Positions 8,239-17,015 of a stretch of 64,000 nucleotides of DNA are shown here, one piece after another. Below the pieces are notes generated by a model that ran no database searches, had not been told where the DNA came from, and saw nothing but the letters and a program-made list of their open reading frames with translations. The DNA is from Paracoccus maritimus (lineage in GTDB: Bacteria; Pseudomonadota; Alphaproteobacteria; Rhodobacterales; Rhodobacteraceae): NCBI RefSeq assembly GCF_025195095.1, contig NZ_JANAVZ010000004.1, positions 1 through 64,000 on the forward strand. Direction: 5' to 3'. The stretch's first letter is position 1. The number at the start of each line of letters is the position of its first letter. Made by a program: the position numbers and the translations under genes.

Positions 8239-9621
8239 TCACGGCAGCGCCGCTATCGCATTGGCATGCAACCAAAGGGCAAGCGCAGCGCCGACCGCCG
8301 CAACAGCCGCCATGACGGCATCATGCGCGCCATCCCACGCGTCATAGCGGCGGGCCAACCAAGCGATAATCGGATATGAAAGCAGATAGGCGACGGCCTG
8401 GCCCAAGATCGCGCCGGTAAGTCCCAGCAACGCAGCGCCGACAGCCACGCAGGCAAGCATCAGCACACCTCGCGCGATACTAACCAAACAGAAGATGCGT
8501 GAATCCCCCATTGCCAGAGCGATCTGGTCATAGCTCTGCGTGATAAGCTGCGGCATGAACGCCAGCGCCAGCAGCACAAGGACTGCACCCGCCGCCTCAT
8601 ATCGCGGGTCGTACAACAGATCGACAAGCCAAGTCCCAATCAATGCCAGGAAGAGTCCGATCGCGATAAGTCCGCCACTGAGCAGGAAGCGGAACCTGCG
8701 CAGGCGCAAAAAGTTTTCCCGTGATTCCGCAGGCGGAGACTCGCGATAGATCGGAATCATCATTCGTCCGACCAGCGTTCCTCCCAACATCACCGGAACC
8801 GCTGCAAGGAAGTATCCGATATTGTATATCCCCAGCATCTCCAGCGACAGGAACTTGCTCAGCACAAGCTTGTCGCCCTGCGACACAGCATAGCCGGCGA
8901 CAGTGCTGACAAAAATCCAAGCCCCGAACCCGACCAGTTCGTGTACGGCGCTTCGGTCTATCCGAAATCGGTTCGGCTCGCCTGGAAGCCCCCGCATCAT
9001 CAGCGTCAGCCTGATCGCCGAGGCGAAAATCTGTCCGACGACCAGTGCCCAGACGGATCTGGTCAGCACCGCCAGCGCCACCATCACGATGATGCCGCAG
9101 AACTGGCTGAACAGTTCGAATGCCGTAATACGGCCTAGAAGCAGGTGACGTGTTGCTGAATCGACGCGTGTAGGTTCCAGGCCGCCGATGAGCAGGACGG
9201 TCGCCGTGACAGGAACGAGCTGAGCCAGTTGCGGAATGTCATAGAAATTCGCCATGGGAACTGCCAGAACACATGCAAGCACCCACAGGATTGCGCCGCG
9301 GATCAGATCCAGCGACCAGGCCGTGTCGAGAAACAGTTGATCGTCGCCGCGGGGACTGCGCAGGATCGATTGACCTATTCCGATGTCCGAAAACAATTTC
9401 AGGCCCATGATCAGCAATGTGATCAGGGTCATCAGCCCGAAGGCTTCCGGTACAAGAAGTCGCGTCAATACTAGGTTGCTGGCCAGACGAAGAAACTGGG
9501 CTCCGCCGAAGCCCAACACGGTCGCAAGCGATCCACGCATTACACGCGCAGCAAGTCCGCCTCCGACAAACCGTCTTGCCGCCAACACCTGTGAAAACCC
9601 CTCAAAACTCTTCAACCGCAA
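8239..9621 (-). CDS. Oligosaccharide flippase family (Wzx-like) membrane protein
   Basis: 460 aa with about 12-14 hydrophobic helices spread over the length. The N-terminal part (GGAQFLRLASNLVLTRLL, then PEAFGLMTL) is typical of the polysaccharide/oligosaccharide flippase superfamily (MOP: Wzx/RfbX, lipopolysaccharide O-chain and exopolysaccharide flippases). These proteins move lipid-linked saccharides across the inner membrane. No glycosyltransferase or polymerase gene is present in the window, so the substrate cannot be read from sequence. It is the first gene of a two-gene operon with the NRPS and has a good sigma-70-like promoter about 40 bases upstream. The unusual pairing suggests it might export the NRPS product or a glycan or lipid carrying it (inference). 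Confidence 0.85.
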   Translation of the reverse strand: MRLKSFEGFSQVLAARRFVGGGLAARVMRGSLATVLGFGGAQFLRLASNLVLTRLLVPEAFGLMTLITLLIMGLKLFSDIGIGQSILRSPRGDDQLFLDTAWSLDLIRGAILWVLACVLAVPMANFYDIPQLAQLVPVTATVLLIGGLEPTRVDSATRHLLLGRITAFELFSQFCGIIVMVALAVLTRSVWALVVGQIFASAIRLTLMMRGLPGEPNRFRIDRSAVHELVGFGAWIFVSTVAGYAVSQGDKLVLSKFLSLEMLGIYNIGYFLAAVPVMLGGTLVGRMMIPIYRESPPAESRENFLRLRRFRFLLSGGLIAIGLFLALIGTWLVDLLYDPRYEAAGAVLVLLALAFMPQLITQSYDQIALAMGDSRIFCLVSIARGVLMLACVAVGAALLGLTGAILGQAVAYLLSYPIIAWLARRYDAWDGAHDAVMAAVAAVGAALALWLHANAIAALP

Positions 9622-9662
9622 CTACCACAATGCAAGTCATGACCTGCAATCAAAAGGGTTAC

Positions 9663-9691
9663 ACTATGTTGGCAGGATATATTCGTGTCAA
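9663..9691 (-). promoter_or_regulatory. Sigma-70-like promoter of the flippase-NRPS operon
   Basis: On the minus strand TTGACA (9691-9686) and CATAGT (9668-9663) are separated by 17 bp, ending about 40 bp before the flippase ATG. The local sequence is AT-richer than its surroundings. Confidence 0.55.
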
Positions 9692-10000
9692 GCGTGAGGC
9701 GTTTTCCCCGTTCTTGACGCTATTGATCAACGCATGCGCTTCGTGCTCGTAGCCCTCAAAAAATCTTTCCGCGATCGAAGTCCGGTCACGGGTCTGGGGC
9801 TGATCCATCATTCCGACTGCCGATAGACGAGTAACGGTTGATAGCATCGCAGCGATTTTGGTTCTCCGCGGCCTGCCGATCGAAGTCCTGCATCATGAGC
9901 CGGCGGCGCGGTATCGCCCTGAAGCTTGGTACTGCGTAGTTGCCTACTCAAATCGCCACCGGACGTGGCTGAGCGCTCAAGCGTGCGGCGAACGCATGCC
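9692..10000. other. Intergenic stretch, no gene seen
   Basis: A short minus-strand frame (62 codons ending at 9659) overlaps the promoter and has no recognisable domain. Otherwise I see nothing here beyond the boundary between the NRPS operon and the decayed CGNR gene. Confidence 0.4.
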
Positions 10001-10513
10001 TTAGATTGACAGCGAGCATTTCAAGCTCATTCGGCTGATCCCGAGGTTCTTCCGCCGATGGGCATTGAAGCGCGCCTTCTTCTGAAGATTGCCGCAAGTG
10101 TTCATGTCACACCACCTGCTGTTGCGACTCTGGCTGGTATCGAAGAAGGCGGCCTGGCAGGTCGGCGACGCACACAAGGCCAGCTTTCCGTCGCGCTCGC
10201 CTGCGATGATGTTAATCGCGTCGCCGGCGATCACACTGAGGGCATCCTCCACCGAAGCCGAGCTGAGCCACCACCGGTGCTCAGCTGCGGATGTCAGTGT
10301 AGCGGCCGCACGACCTTCAATGCTGCACTCATTGATGAGTTTGACGGCAGACGCAGGCAAAGCGTTCTGGGTCGCGGCTACTGTCGCGGCGGCGTGGATC
10401 GCTTCCCTCAATTCCCTAGCGCGCTCCAGTTGGGCGGTGGTGCAGGACTCAAAGGCAAGACCATAAATCGCCAGCGGTAGCGGTGCCGCAGCGCGCCATC
10501 TAGCTTTGTCTTG
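10001..10513 (-). pseudogene. CGNR zinc-finger regulator, 5'-truncated
   Basis: The C-terminal part shows the CGNR zinc finger: LCASPTCQAAFFD, then RWCDMNTCGNLQKKARF, where the usual CGNR reads CGNL. Upstream lies the stretch LERARELREAIH typical of the ABATE/CGNR helical domain. The frame is open back to the stop codon of the racemase gene (10514-10516) but has no ATG, and the usual first 30-60 residues are missing. Only weak TTG starts occur inside. I read it as the remnant of a transcriptional regulator that may once have controlled the racemase/TRAP genes. Confidence 0.65.
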
Positions 10514-11269
10514 TCAACTCGTTGCACACCGATGAGCAATGTAGTCCGCAAGAACTGGCGCCAAGCCGATGGAGGATTTCGGATCGGGGCGCCGGAACGT
10601 GCCGGCCCGTGGTGGCGCCGGACGCAGAGAGGCGAGCGCCTCGGCTTGCTTCATTGCGGCCTCGGCGCAATCGACGACTGGGACTGGCAACCTCTCGCGG
10701 ACGTGTTGCGCCAGCCCAGCCAGCGGGGCGCCTGCCAGAACGATCACATCCGCCTCGCCTTCTGTGATCGCCCGGTTCGACAACACCACCAACATCTCAG
10801 CCTTGTCGCCCTGGACGGTCGCGATGTCATCGAAGGCTTCGTCAAGCATGAAGATACCGGCCGACCGATCCTGCAATCCGTGCCATTCCAGACATTCCCG
10901 ATACCAGGGCCCCAAGGCAGTCGAGAAGGTGACAATTGCAAAACGCTTGCCCAGCATGCACGCCGTCAACATCCCGGCCTCTGCCAGGCCGACGACCGGA
11001 AGATCGAACAGTTCGCGCGCCGCGCCAAGGCCGGGATCACCGAACGCCGCGACGATCGCCGCGTCGTATTCCGGGCCACGTTCGGCAAGGATCTCAAGCA
11101 GCTCCACGCCGGCAAGCAGGGCTTCGCTTCGGGTCGAGATATAGGGGACACCGCGCGCGGCGGTGATTTCCTCGAGAACGGTGGATTCCGATGCCACGCC
11201 TCGGGCCGCATTCGACAGAAGCGTCGTCAACGACGTCGAGGTGTTCGGATTGATCAGGAGAATTCTCAT
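10514..11269 (-). CDS. Aspartate/glutamate/hydantoin racemase family protein
   Basis: 251 aa from the ATG at 11269 (MRILLINPNTS, the classic start of HyuE-type racemases). The protein has the two-lobe fold pattern: FGDPGLGAARE after the first half and VVDCAEAA near the end. These enzymes use two cysteines to take and give the alpha proton of hydantoins or amino acids. The second Cys is present (VVDC), but at the first position, where the family usually reads ACFGDPG, this protein reads AAFGDPG, so the first catalytic Cys is missing. It may be altered in activity or act on another substrate. It follows the TRAP permease gene by about 14 bases, which suggests the transported compound is its substrate. 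Confidence 0.8.
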   Translation of the reverse strand: MRILLINPNTSTSLTTLLSNAARGVASESTVLEEITAARGVPYISTRSEALLAGVELLEILAERGPEYDAAIVAAFGDPGLGAARELFDLPVVGLAEAGMLTACMLGKRFAIVTFSTALGPWYRECLEWHGLQDRSAGIFMLDEAFDDIATVQGDKAEMLVVLSNRAITEGEADVIVLAGAPLAGLAQHVRERLPVPVVDCAEAAMKQAEALASLRPAPPRAGTFRRPDPKSSIGLAPVLADYIAHRCATS

Positions 11270-11282
11270 TGGATCTTTTCTT

Positions 11283-12563
11283 TCAATAGCCAAGGATGCG
11301 CGGCAACCACGTCACCAGTCCGGGAACGAGAAGGCACATCAGCAACACGACGTATTGGACCGCGACAAACGGCCAGATATTGCGGATCATCGAAGCCATG
11401 CTGACCTTCGTGATCCCGCACATTACGAAAAGCACCACGCCGACGGGTGGCGTCATCATTCCCGCAACCAGATTGAGAACGAAGAGAAGGCCGAACAACA
11501 GCGGGTCGATCCCGTAGGCAACCGCGATCGGCGCCAAGATCGGCACCAGCATGATGTAGGCGGCATTGCTTTCGATGAACATTCCCACGACGATAAGCAG
11601 GATCATCACAAGGACCAGGAACATCATCGGGCTTGCCGTCAGGCCCTGAAGAAAATCGGCTGCAGCCGCGGGCACCATGTCAACCGTCATCAAGAAGGTC
11701 AGACCTGCCGCGAAGGCGATGAGGGCCGCGACCATCGCGGAACCGACCGCAGCCCGAAACAGCGACGAAGGCAGATCCGAGAGTCGTAGCTTTCCGGTCA
11801 GAAAGAAACCCACCAGCATTGCATAGATAACCGCGATGGCCGCGCCTTCGGTCGGCGTGAAGACGCCGCCCACGATGCCGCCGATTACGACAACAGGCAT
11901 CATCAGCACCGGCAATGCCCGCCAGGTCTCGCGCAGCAGATGACGGAAGCTGAACGGCCGACCGGTCAGCGGATAGCCTCGGCGCCAAGAGATGAAGGAC
12001 GACAGCACGACAAAGCCGATCGTCAGCAGCATACCCGGCACGACGCCCGCCATGAACAGGCCCCCGACTGAAACGGAGGAGCCGGCCATGAGCGCATAGA
12101 CGATCATCGCGTTCGATGGGGGGATGATGGCACCCAGATTGGCTGCAGACGCGATTACTGCACTGGAGAAGCCGTCATCGTAATTGCGCCGCATCGCCGG
12201 CACCAACGCCGAGCCCAAGGCCGAGGCGGACGCAACCGCCGCACCCGAGACTGCGGCCAACATCATCCCGGCCACGATGCCCATATGCGCAACGCCGCCG
12301 TGAAGGCGGCCAACAACCGCGTTCGAGAATTCGACCAGCCGCTGCATGATGCCGGCCTTGACCATGAGTTCGCCTGCCAGCATGAACAGAGGAATGGCCA
12401 TCAGCGGAAAGCTGTTGACCGCGTGCATCATACGCTGTGGTAGAACGGTCATCGGAATGTCGCCCGCCATCAGCCCGGCCACAGAGCCCAGGCCAAGTGC
12501 GAAGGCTAACGGCGTGCCAAGCAGGGCGAGACCGAAAAAGACCAGAACAGCAATTAATGTCAT
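11283..12563 (-). CDS. dctM: TRAP transporter large permease subunit (DctM-like)
   Basis: 426 aa, within the usual 420-440 aa for DctM. Twelve or so hydrophobic helices; conserved patterns include GTPLAFALGLGS near the start, GAAVASASALGSALVP, IPPSNAMIVYALMAG and TEGAAIAVIYA, all typical of the TRAP-T large membrane subunit. It forms the Na+-driven translocation channel in the inner membrane together with DctQ and the periplasmic receptor DctP. Start overlaps the stop of dctQ by 4 bases. Since the receptor gene is 5'-truncated here, the system is probably not functional unless a complete DctP is made elsewhere. Confidence 0.92.
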   Translation of the reverse strand: MTLIAVLVFFGLALLGTPLAFALGLGSVAGLMAGDIPMTVLPQRMMHAVNSFPLMAIPLFMLAGELMVKAGIMQRLVEFSNAVVGRLHGGVAHMGIVAGMMLAAVSGAAVASASALGSALVPAMRRNYDDGFSSAVIASAANLGAIIPPSNAMIVYALMAGSSVSVGGLFMAGVVPGMLLTIGFVVLSSFISWRRGYPLTGRPFSFRHLLRETWRALPVLMMPVVVIGGIVGGVFTPTEGAAIAVIYAMLVGFFLTGKLRLSDLPSSLFRAAVGSAMVAALIAFAAGLTFLMTVDMVPAAAADFLQGLTASPMMFLVLVMILLIVVGMFIESNAAYIMLVPILAPIAVAYGIDPLLFGLLFVLNLVAGMMTPPVGVVLFVMCGITKVSMASMIRNIWPFVAVQYVVLLMCLLVPGLVTWLPRILGY

Positions 12564-13099
12564 GCGACGGTCTCCTCGACCTCGGCCAGCGTGTTGTCGA
12601 TCATGGCATCATCACCAAAGACGACCAGCAGAAGGCAGTTCAGCAAGCCATGTCCCGCAGCGATGGCGACGGGCACATAATAGGCGGCCACCGTGACGGG
12701 CATAGTTGGCAATCTATCGCTCCAGGAACCGATGATCGCGGCGATTGCGTAGAACAGCAGCAGTGCCATCAGCACCGCCCCAAACATCGACGTAATCCTT
12801 AGAAGCCGAACTCGCGCGGCAGCACCAAGCTTCACGACGATCACGTCGATCCCAACATGGACGCCGGTGCGAATGCCATGTGGAATGGCCAGGAACATCG
12901 CCCAGACGAAGGCCAGTCTCGCCAGTTCCTCGGACCAGTCGATTCCTGCCGAGAAGAGGTAGCGCAGGACCACCTGGGCCACGACGGTCACCGCCATGAC
13001 CGCCATGGACAGAACGATCACCCACCAGGACACGCGGTCCAGCACGCCGATGGAAGCCGCGACGCGCCGAAGCGCCGCGGCCTGATTGTCCCCGATCAT
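12560..13099 (-). CDS. dctQ: TRAP transporter small permease subunit (DctQ-like)
   Basis: 179 aa with four predicted transmembrane helices; the WSEELARLAFVWAMFL motif is the DctQ family signature and sits in the expected place between helices 2 and 3. Small subunit of a TRAP-T solute transporter. It overlaps both neighbours by 4 bases (dctP stop and dctM start), so the three are translated from one message. Possible substrates from context are acids or amides related to the adjacent hydantoin/Asp-Glu racemase (inference). Confidence 0.9.
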   Translation of the reverse strand: MIGDNQAAALRRVAASIGVLDRVSWWVIVLSMAVMAVTVVAQVVLRYLFSAGIDWSEELARLAFVWAMFLAIPHGIRTGVHVGIDVIVVKLGAAARVRLLRITSMFGAVLMALLLFYAIAAIIGSWSDRLPTMPVTVAAYYVPVAIAAGHGLLNCLLLVVFGDDAMIDNTLAEVEETVA

Positions 13100-13799
13100 T
13101 TCGCGGCATCCTCGAGCACGCGATCAATGAGCGCAGGGTCGACACGCTGACGCAGTTCCTCGATGACCGGCACAGACGCCTCTTGCATCTGGGCGCGCGC
13201 CTCGTCCGTGATCTCGGTGAATTCCATGCCGGCGGCGATCAGGGCCTCGCGCGCGGCCTCGTCCTCGGCCCGCGCCGTCTCGCGCTGCCATGCGACCGCA
13301 TCGGCAGCGGCCTCGCGCACGATTTGCTGCTGCTCTTCCGAAAGGGCATCGAACTGGTCACGATTGACGACTAGCGCTATGAAATCGAAGAAATGGTTCG
13401 TGTCCGAGACATATTTCTGCACCTCGTTGAAATTTCTGGATTTGATGACCGAGTATGGATTTTCCTGCCCATCCAACACGCCCTGCTGCAAGGCAGAATA
13501 GACCTCTGCGATACCCATCGAGACAGGATTCGCGCCAAGTGCGCGGAAGGTCGAGATATGCGTCTCGTTGGGTTGAAGACGGATCTTCAAGCCTTTCAGG
13601 TCCTCCACGGTGCCGATCGGTCGGACACTGTTCGTGACATTGCGTGATCCAAGTTCCATCCAGCCAAGCGGCAGGAACCCTTCATCGGCAAGCCGATCAT
13701 TCAAGTCGTCGCCCACGTCACCGTCGATGACGCGAAAGGCGGTTTCTCGGTCAGGATAGACAAAGGGTATGGCAGCTCAACTCCCGCGCATTCATCCAT
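13096..13799 (-). pseudogene. dctP: TRAP substrate-binding protein (DctP), N-terminus lost
   Basis: The frame ending at 13096 encodes the C-terminal two thirds of a DctP receptor: ELPYPFVYPDRETAFRVIDG, then GSRNVTNSVRPI, KGLKIRLQPNE with the conserved Arg for the carboxylate, and QGVLDGQENPY. Upstream of about 13,800 the frame enters unrelated sequence; there is no signal peptide and no first lobe. Internal GTG or ATG codons could start only a fragment. A full receptor is about 330 residues, so roughly a third is missing. The breakpoint marks the edge of the following gene-poor stretch. Confidence 0.8.
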
Positions 13800-14552
13800 T
13801 TGTGGAAGATCTGCAGTGTTGGGGTAAATCAATTACTCAACACGGTTCACTTCGTTTGCTCCGTAGATCTGACGTTTACGCTTCTCGACACCGGCGCAAT
13901 TTTCGCGCGACTGTCGATCTCTCGGCCACGTCAGCGCGAGTCTTGGCATTACGCCAGCACCGGTATCTCGCATGAAGGTTGATCTCGCGATGCTTCGCGA
14001 CCGCTGATCACCGCACAGTCTTTGACCAGCTTAGACGGGTTATGGGAGCCAGTGATCGCCCGCGGATCCCTCAGTAACCGCCTGCCCGGTAAATGACCTC
14101 GTCTCTGACGCGCGGTGGAAACGGCACGTCCAGGTTCGCGCCAGTACATTCTACTGTTGTTGCCCTTGAGGTCTGAAGGAGACGAGACCGAATCCTTGCC
14201 AGATCCCGCTGCACTATCTGCGGTAAGCGTGCGAACGACCTGACGGCATATGTCCCCGGAACCGAAAGCAGCATGTCGGCCGAAGAATCCAAGCGGCGCG
14301 CGCTCGCGCTTCCGACCTTCAAGGCATGACATTGAGGGCATATAGGGGCGTCAGGCGTGGGCTACATTCTGTGTCACATTTTGCGACACGACGATGCGCT
14401 ATGCTCAACGATTGCTGGTGTTGGAATTTTGTTCTGGCGGAGGGGATGGGCCTGACGTCCAACCTTCTCCACTAAGCTGACACTGTTTGCCTTGCGCTTA
14501 AGTGTATGAAAGTGAACAATAATATTGTTCTCCTGCCAATTCGTCCTCCTGA
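13800..14552. other. Gene-poor joint between TRAP operon and metal island
   Basis: No frame here has a recognisable domain. Minus-strand frames of 130 and 83 codons overlap each other and look like chance. A perfect 5-bp inverted repeat, GTGTC (14371-14375) and GACAC (14385-14389), lies next to an AT-rich patch; its role is unknown. The stretch probably replaced the 5' part of dctP. Confidence 0.45.
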
Positions 14553-15497
14553 TCATTCACGGCCATTACCACCGTGACCGTAGAGGTTGGCGTTGGTGTG
14601 GGCGTTCCTTTCATTCTCGAATTCGAGGCTGGAATGAGCGATGCCGAAGCGCTCGCTCAGTCGTGCTTTGATATCGCCCTTGATGGCCTCCATCCTCACC
14701 CATCCATCTTCGGCGACGACCACGTGGCAATCGAGCGCCGACTCGTGTTCCTGCATCTGCCATAGGTGCACGTGGTGGACATCCGTAACGCCATCCACGT
14801 CCCGGATCGCGGCGATCACGGTCAAATTGTCGATATCCGGCGGGCTGCCCAGCATCAATGTCCGGATCGGGCCGCCAATCTCGGTCAGCGCGAGATACAG
14901 TATGTATAGCGCGATGCCGATGGTGATTGCGGGATCGACCCAGCGCAGGTCGTAGAGAATGATCAGCGTGCCGCCGACGATTACGGCGACCGAGGCGAGC
15001 GCATCCGAGAGGTTGTGCAGGAAGAGCGCACGGATGTTCACGCTGCCCTTCTGCATTGACCAGGTGAGCGACGCAGTCAGAGTGTCGACCACGAGCGCCA
15101 CGCCGCCGAGGATCACGACGGTCCAACCCTGCACCTCGGGTGGATCGATCATGCGCATACCGCCCTCGTAGATGAGGTAAACGCCGACGAGGATGAGTGT
15201 CGTGTAGTTGATCAGCGCCACGACGATCTCGATCCGGCCGTATCCGAAGGTCATGCGTTCGTCGGCGGGCCGCCGCGCAATCTTGCGCGCCGCGAAGGCG
15301 ATCACCAGCGACGCCATGTCTGAGAAGTTGTGCAGCGCGTCCGCGATCAGCGCGAGGCTGCCTGACAGGATACCGCCGAAGACCTGCGCGACGGTCAGAA
15401 GGGCGTTCGCCCAGATGGCGATGGACACGCGCCGGTCACCGGATGCGGGATCGATGTGAGCATGGCCGTGATCATGCGGCACGGTGCGTCTCCTCAT
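14553..15497 (-). CDS. Cation diffusion facilitator (Zn/Co/Cd exporter)
   Basis: 314 aa, six transmembrane helices followed by a cytoplasmic domain. The metal site is visible as DALHNFSD in helix 2 and HNLSD in helix 5 (HxxxD pairs), as in CzcD/DmeF-type transporters. The N-terminus (HDHGHAH) and the C-terminus (NAHTNANLYGHGG) carry His-rich ends that can bind metal. It exports divalent cations from the cytoplasm in exchange for protons. The start overlaps the 3' end of the transglutaminase-like gene by 26 bases, so both come from the MerR-type promoter at 16272-16302. A GTG 15 bases inside the frame, with GAGGAG upstream, is an equally good start. Confidence 0.9.
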   Translation of the reverse strand: MRRRTVPHDHGHAHIDPASGDRRVSIAIWANALLTVAQVFGGILSGSLALIADALHNFSDMASLVIAFAARKIARRPADERMTFGYGRIEIVVALINYTTLILVGVYLIYEGGMRMIDPPEVQGWTVVILGGVALVVDTLTASLTWSMQKGSVNIRALFLHNLSDALASVAVIVGGTLIILYDLRWVDPAITIGIALYILYLALTEIGGPIRTLMLGSPPDIDNLTVIAAIRDVDGVTDVHHVHLWQMQEHESALDCHVVVAEDGWVRMEAIKGDIKARLSERFGIAHSSLEFENERNAHTNANLYGHGGNGRE

Positions 15498-16242
15498 GAA
15501 GATGGTTCGGGCGAGTGAGGCCGGGGATTTGCGGCACCTTGCCCCGCCTAATTGCGCGCACGCGTCTGTTCATCCAGTGGCGGATGACGTGGCGATAGAG
15601 CCAGTCGCGCAAGGCGCCGAAGTCCTGGCGATGCCCCCGGTAGAATTCGTCTGGTATAGCGTATGTTCCGAGATCGCGGGCGATGCCGGTCTTCTGGATG
15701 TAAGTGTCGTCGCCGGTCCACTCGACCGGTGGGCCGCTCAAGCAGTCGGTGCTGGCCCCGTAGCCGCAAAGGCTTTCCATCTCGATGAACGCCCGTTGCA
15801 GCGATTTCAGAAAGGGCGTGTCCAGGATGAACCCTTCGAGATTGATCCATCCATTCTCGGTCTCGACCTCTACCCAAGAGTGGAGGATTTCCGCGGGGGC
15901 CAGCGGATAAACCCACTCGGGCACGACACCGCGCTGGAGCGCCTTGTGGATGGTGAAGCCATGCAGGCGACACCGAATGCCAAGGCCACGTAGCAACGCC
16001 ATGAGCAGCGTGCCCTTGGTGTTGCACTGGCCGTAGCCGTCCGACAGCACTTCTGAGGCCGGGATGTCGTCGGCACGATTGTAGCCGAAAGCGATCTCGT
16101 TTCGGACGAAATCATAGGCGGCACCGATCCGGTCATGCTCGCCAAAAGCCTGCCAGCCGCGGCCCGCGACCAGATCCGCAATAGGAGCGGCTTCGAAATC
16201 CAGCAGCCGCGTGGCTGTCAGCAAGGGGTCAACGGCGGGCAA
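15472..16242 (-). CDS. Transglutaminase-like (papain-fold) family protein
   Basis: 256 aa with a TTG start at 16242. I chose this start because GAGGAG lies 7 bases upstream and because the alternative ATG at 16302 lies inside the promoter itself. The transglutaminase-like core shows SDGYGQCNTKGTLLMALLRGLGI (catalytic Cys), then HSWVEVE (catalytic His) and GWINLEG, where the third catalytic residue, usually Asp, is not obvious. No signal peptide, so it is probably cytoplasmic. Bacterial members act as peptidases or amidases; the substrate is unknown. It is translationally coupled to the CDF exporter and controlled by a metal-type promoter, which suggests a role in metal stress (inference). Confidence 0.8.
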   Translation of the reverse strand: MPAVDPLLTATRLLDFEAAPIADLVAGRGWQAFGEHDRIGAAYDFVRNEIAFGYNRADDIPASEVLSDGYGQCNTKGTLLMALLRGLGIRCRLHGFTIHKALQRGVVPEWVYPLAPAEILHSWVEVETENGWINLEGFILDTPFLKSLQRAFIEMESLCGYGASTDCLSGPPVEWTGDDTYIQKTGIARDLGTYAIPDEFYRGHRQDFGALRDWLYRHVIRHWMNRRVRAIRRGKVPQIPGLTRPNHLHEETHRAA

Positions 16243-16271
16243 GATGCATCTCCTCGAGCCTGGCGAGGATC

Positions 16272-16302
16272 TACATAGATGCTCCAGCGACTGTAGCTTC
16301 AA
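16272..16302 (-). promoter_or_regulatory. MerR-type metal promoter/operator (site A)
   Basis: On the minus strand TTGAAG (16302-16297), a 19-bp spacer and TATGTA (16277-16272). The long spacer with an imperfect dyad is the classic layout for MerR-family activation (compare CadR and PbrR operators). It drives the transglutaminase-like/CDF pair. Confidence 0.7.
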
Positions 16303-16330
16303 GTCCCTTTTCTCAGAAGGCGATCAATCG

Positions 16331-16933
16331 CTACCGGTCGTCGGCATGAACGGCTTTGTGGTGTTCGCCGTGTGCATCGCGCAGGATGTCGATACCGCCC
16401 CACGCCGCGATCCCGGCCACGACCACACCCACGACTAGGTCCGGCCAGTTCGTTCCCAGCCAGGCGACGAGACCGCCAGCCACGACGATCCCGAGGTTCG
16501 CGGCGAAGTCGTTCCAGCTGAAGGTGTTCGCCGCGCGGATGTTGACGTCCGGTTCGCGGAGTCGGGCGAGCAACCAGACGCAGACCGCGTTGATCGCCGC
16601 GGCGATCAGGGCCATGGTGATCATGATCGTCCCGAGCGGATCCGACCCGCCGACATAGCGCCGCCACGCATCATAGAGGATGCCGGCGGCGAACAGGATC
16701 AACAGCCAGCCGGAGACGTTCGCCGCGCCGCGTTTCCACTTGCCGGACCGGGACAGCGCAAACAGGCTGATGGCGTAGACGAAGCTGTCGGAAAGGTTGT
16801 CGAGGCCGTTGGCGATCAAGGCGCTGGAATCGCCGAACGCACCGGTTGCAAAAAAAGCCACGGCCAGACCGATATTGAGCGCCAGAACGATCCAGAGCGT
16901 GCGTCTCTCTTTTGAATCTTGTTCTGCGGCCAT
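16331..16933 (-). CDS. Short CDF-type cation transporter
   Basis: 200 aa, six predicted helices and almost no cytoplasmic C-terminal domain. The first metal motif is NGLDNLSD (Asp in place of the usual His) and the second is NDFAANLG, as found in short CDF-like transporters that lack the regulatory domain. Usual CDF proteins are about 300 residues. The C-terminus ends in a His-rich stretch (DAHGEHHKAVHADD). It reads toward the transglutaminase-like gene, but the MerR-type promoter between them indicates separate control. Likely exports a divalent metal; substrate inferred only from context. Confidence 0.8.
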   Translation of the reverse strand: MAAEQDSKERRTLWIVLALNIGLAVAFFATGAFGDSSALIANGLDNLSDSFVYAISLFALSRSGKWKRGAANVSGWLLILFAAGILYDAWRRYVGGSDPLGTIMITMALIAAAINAVCVWLLARLREPDVNIRAANTFSWNDFAANLGIVVAGGLVAWLGTNWPDLVVGVVVAGIAAWGGIDILRDAHGEHHKAVHADDR

Positions 16934-17015
16934 TTCTCGTTTTCGGCTCGTGGTTTACGATCGAAGAACTCCTGCGGCTGGTCTAAGTTCCTGCCGCGAC
17001 ATTGGCATGGTCCAA

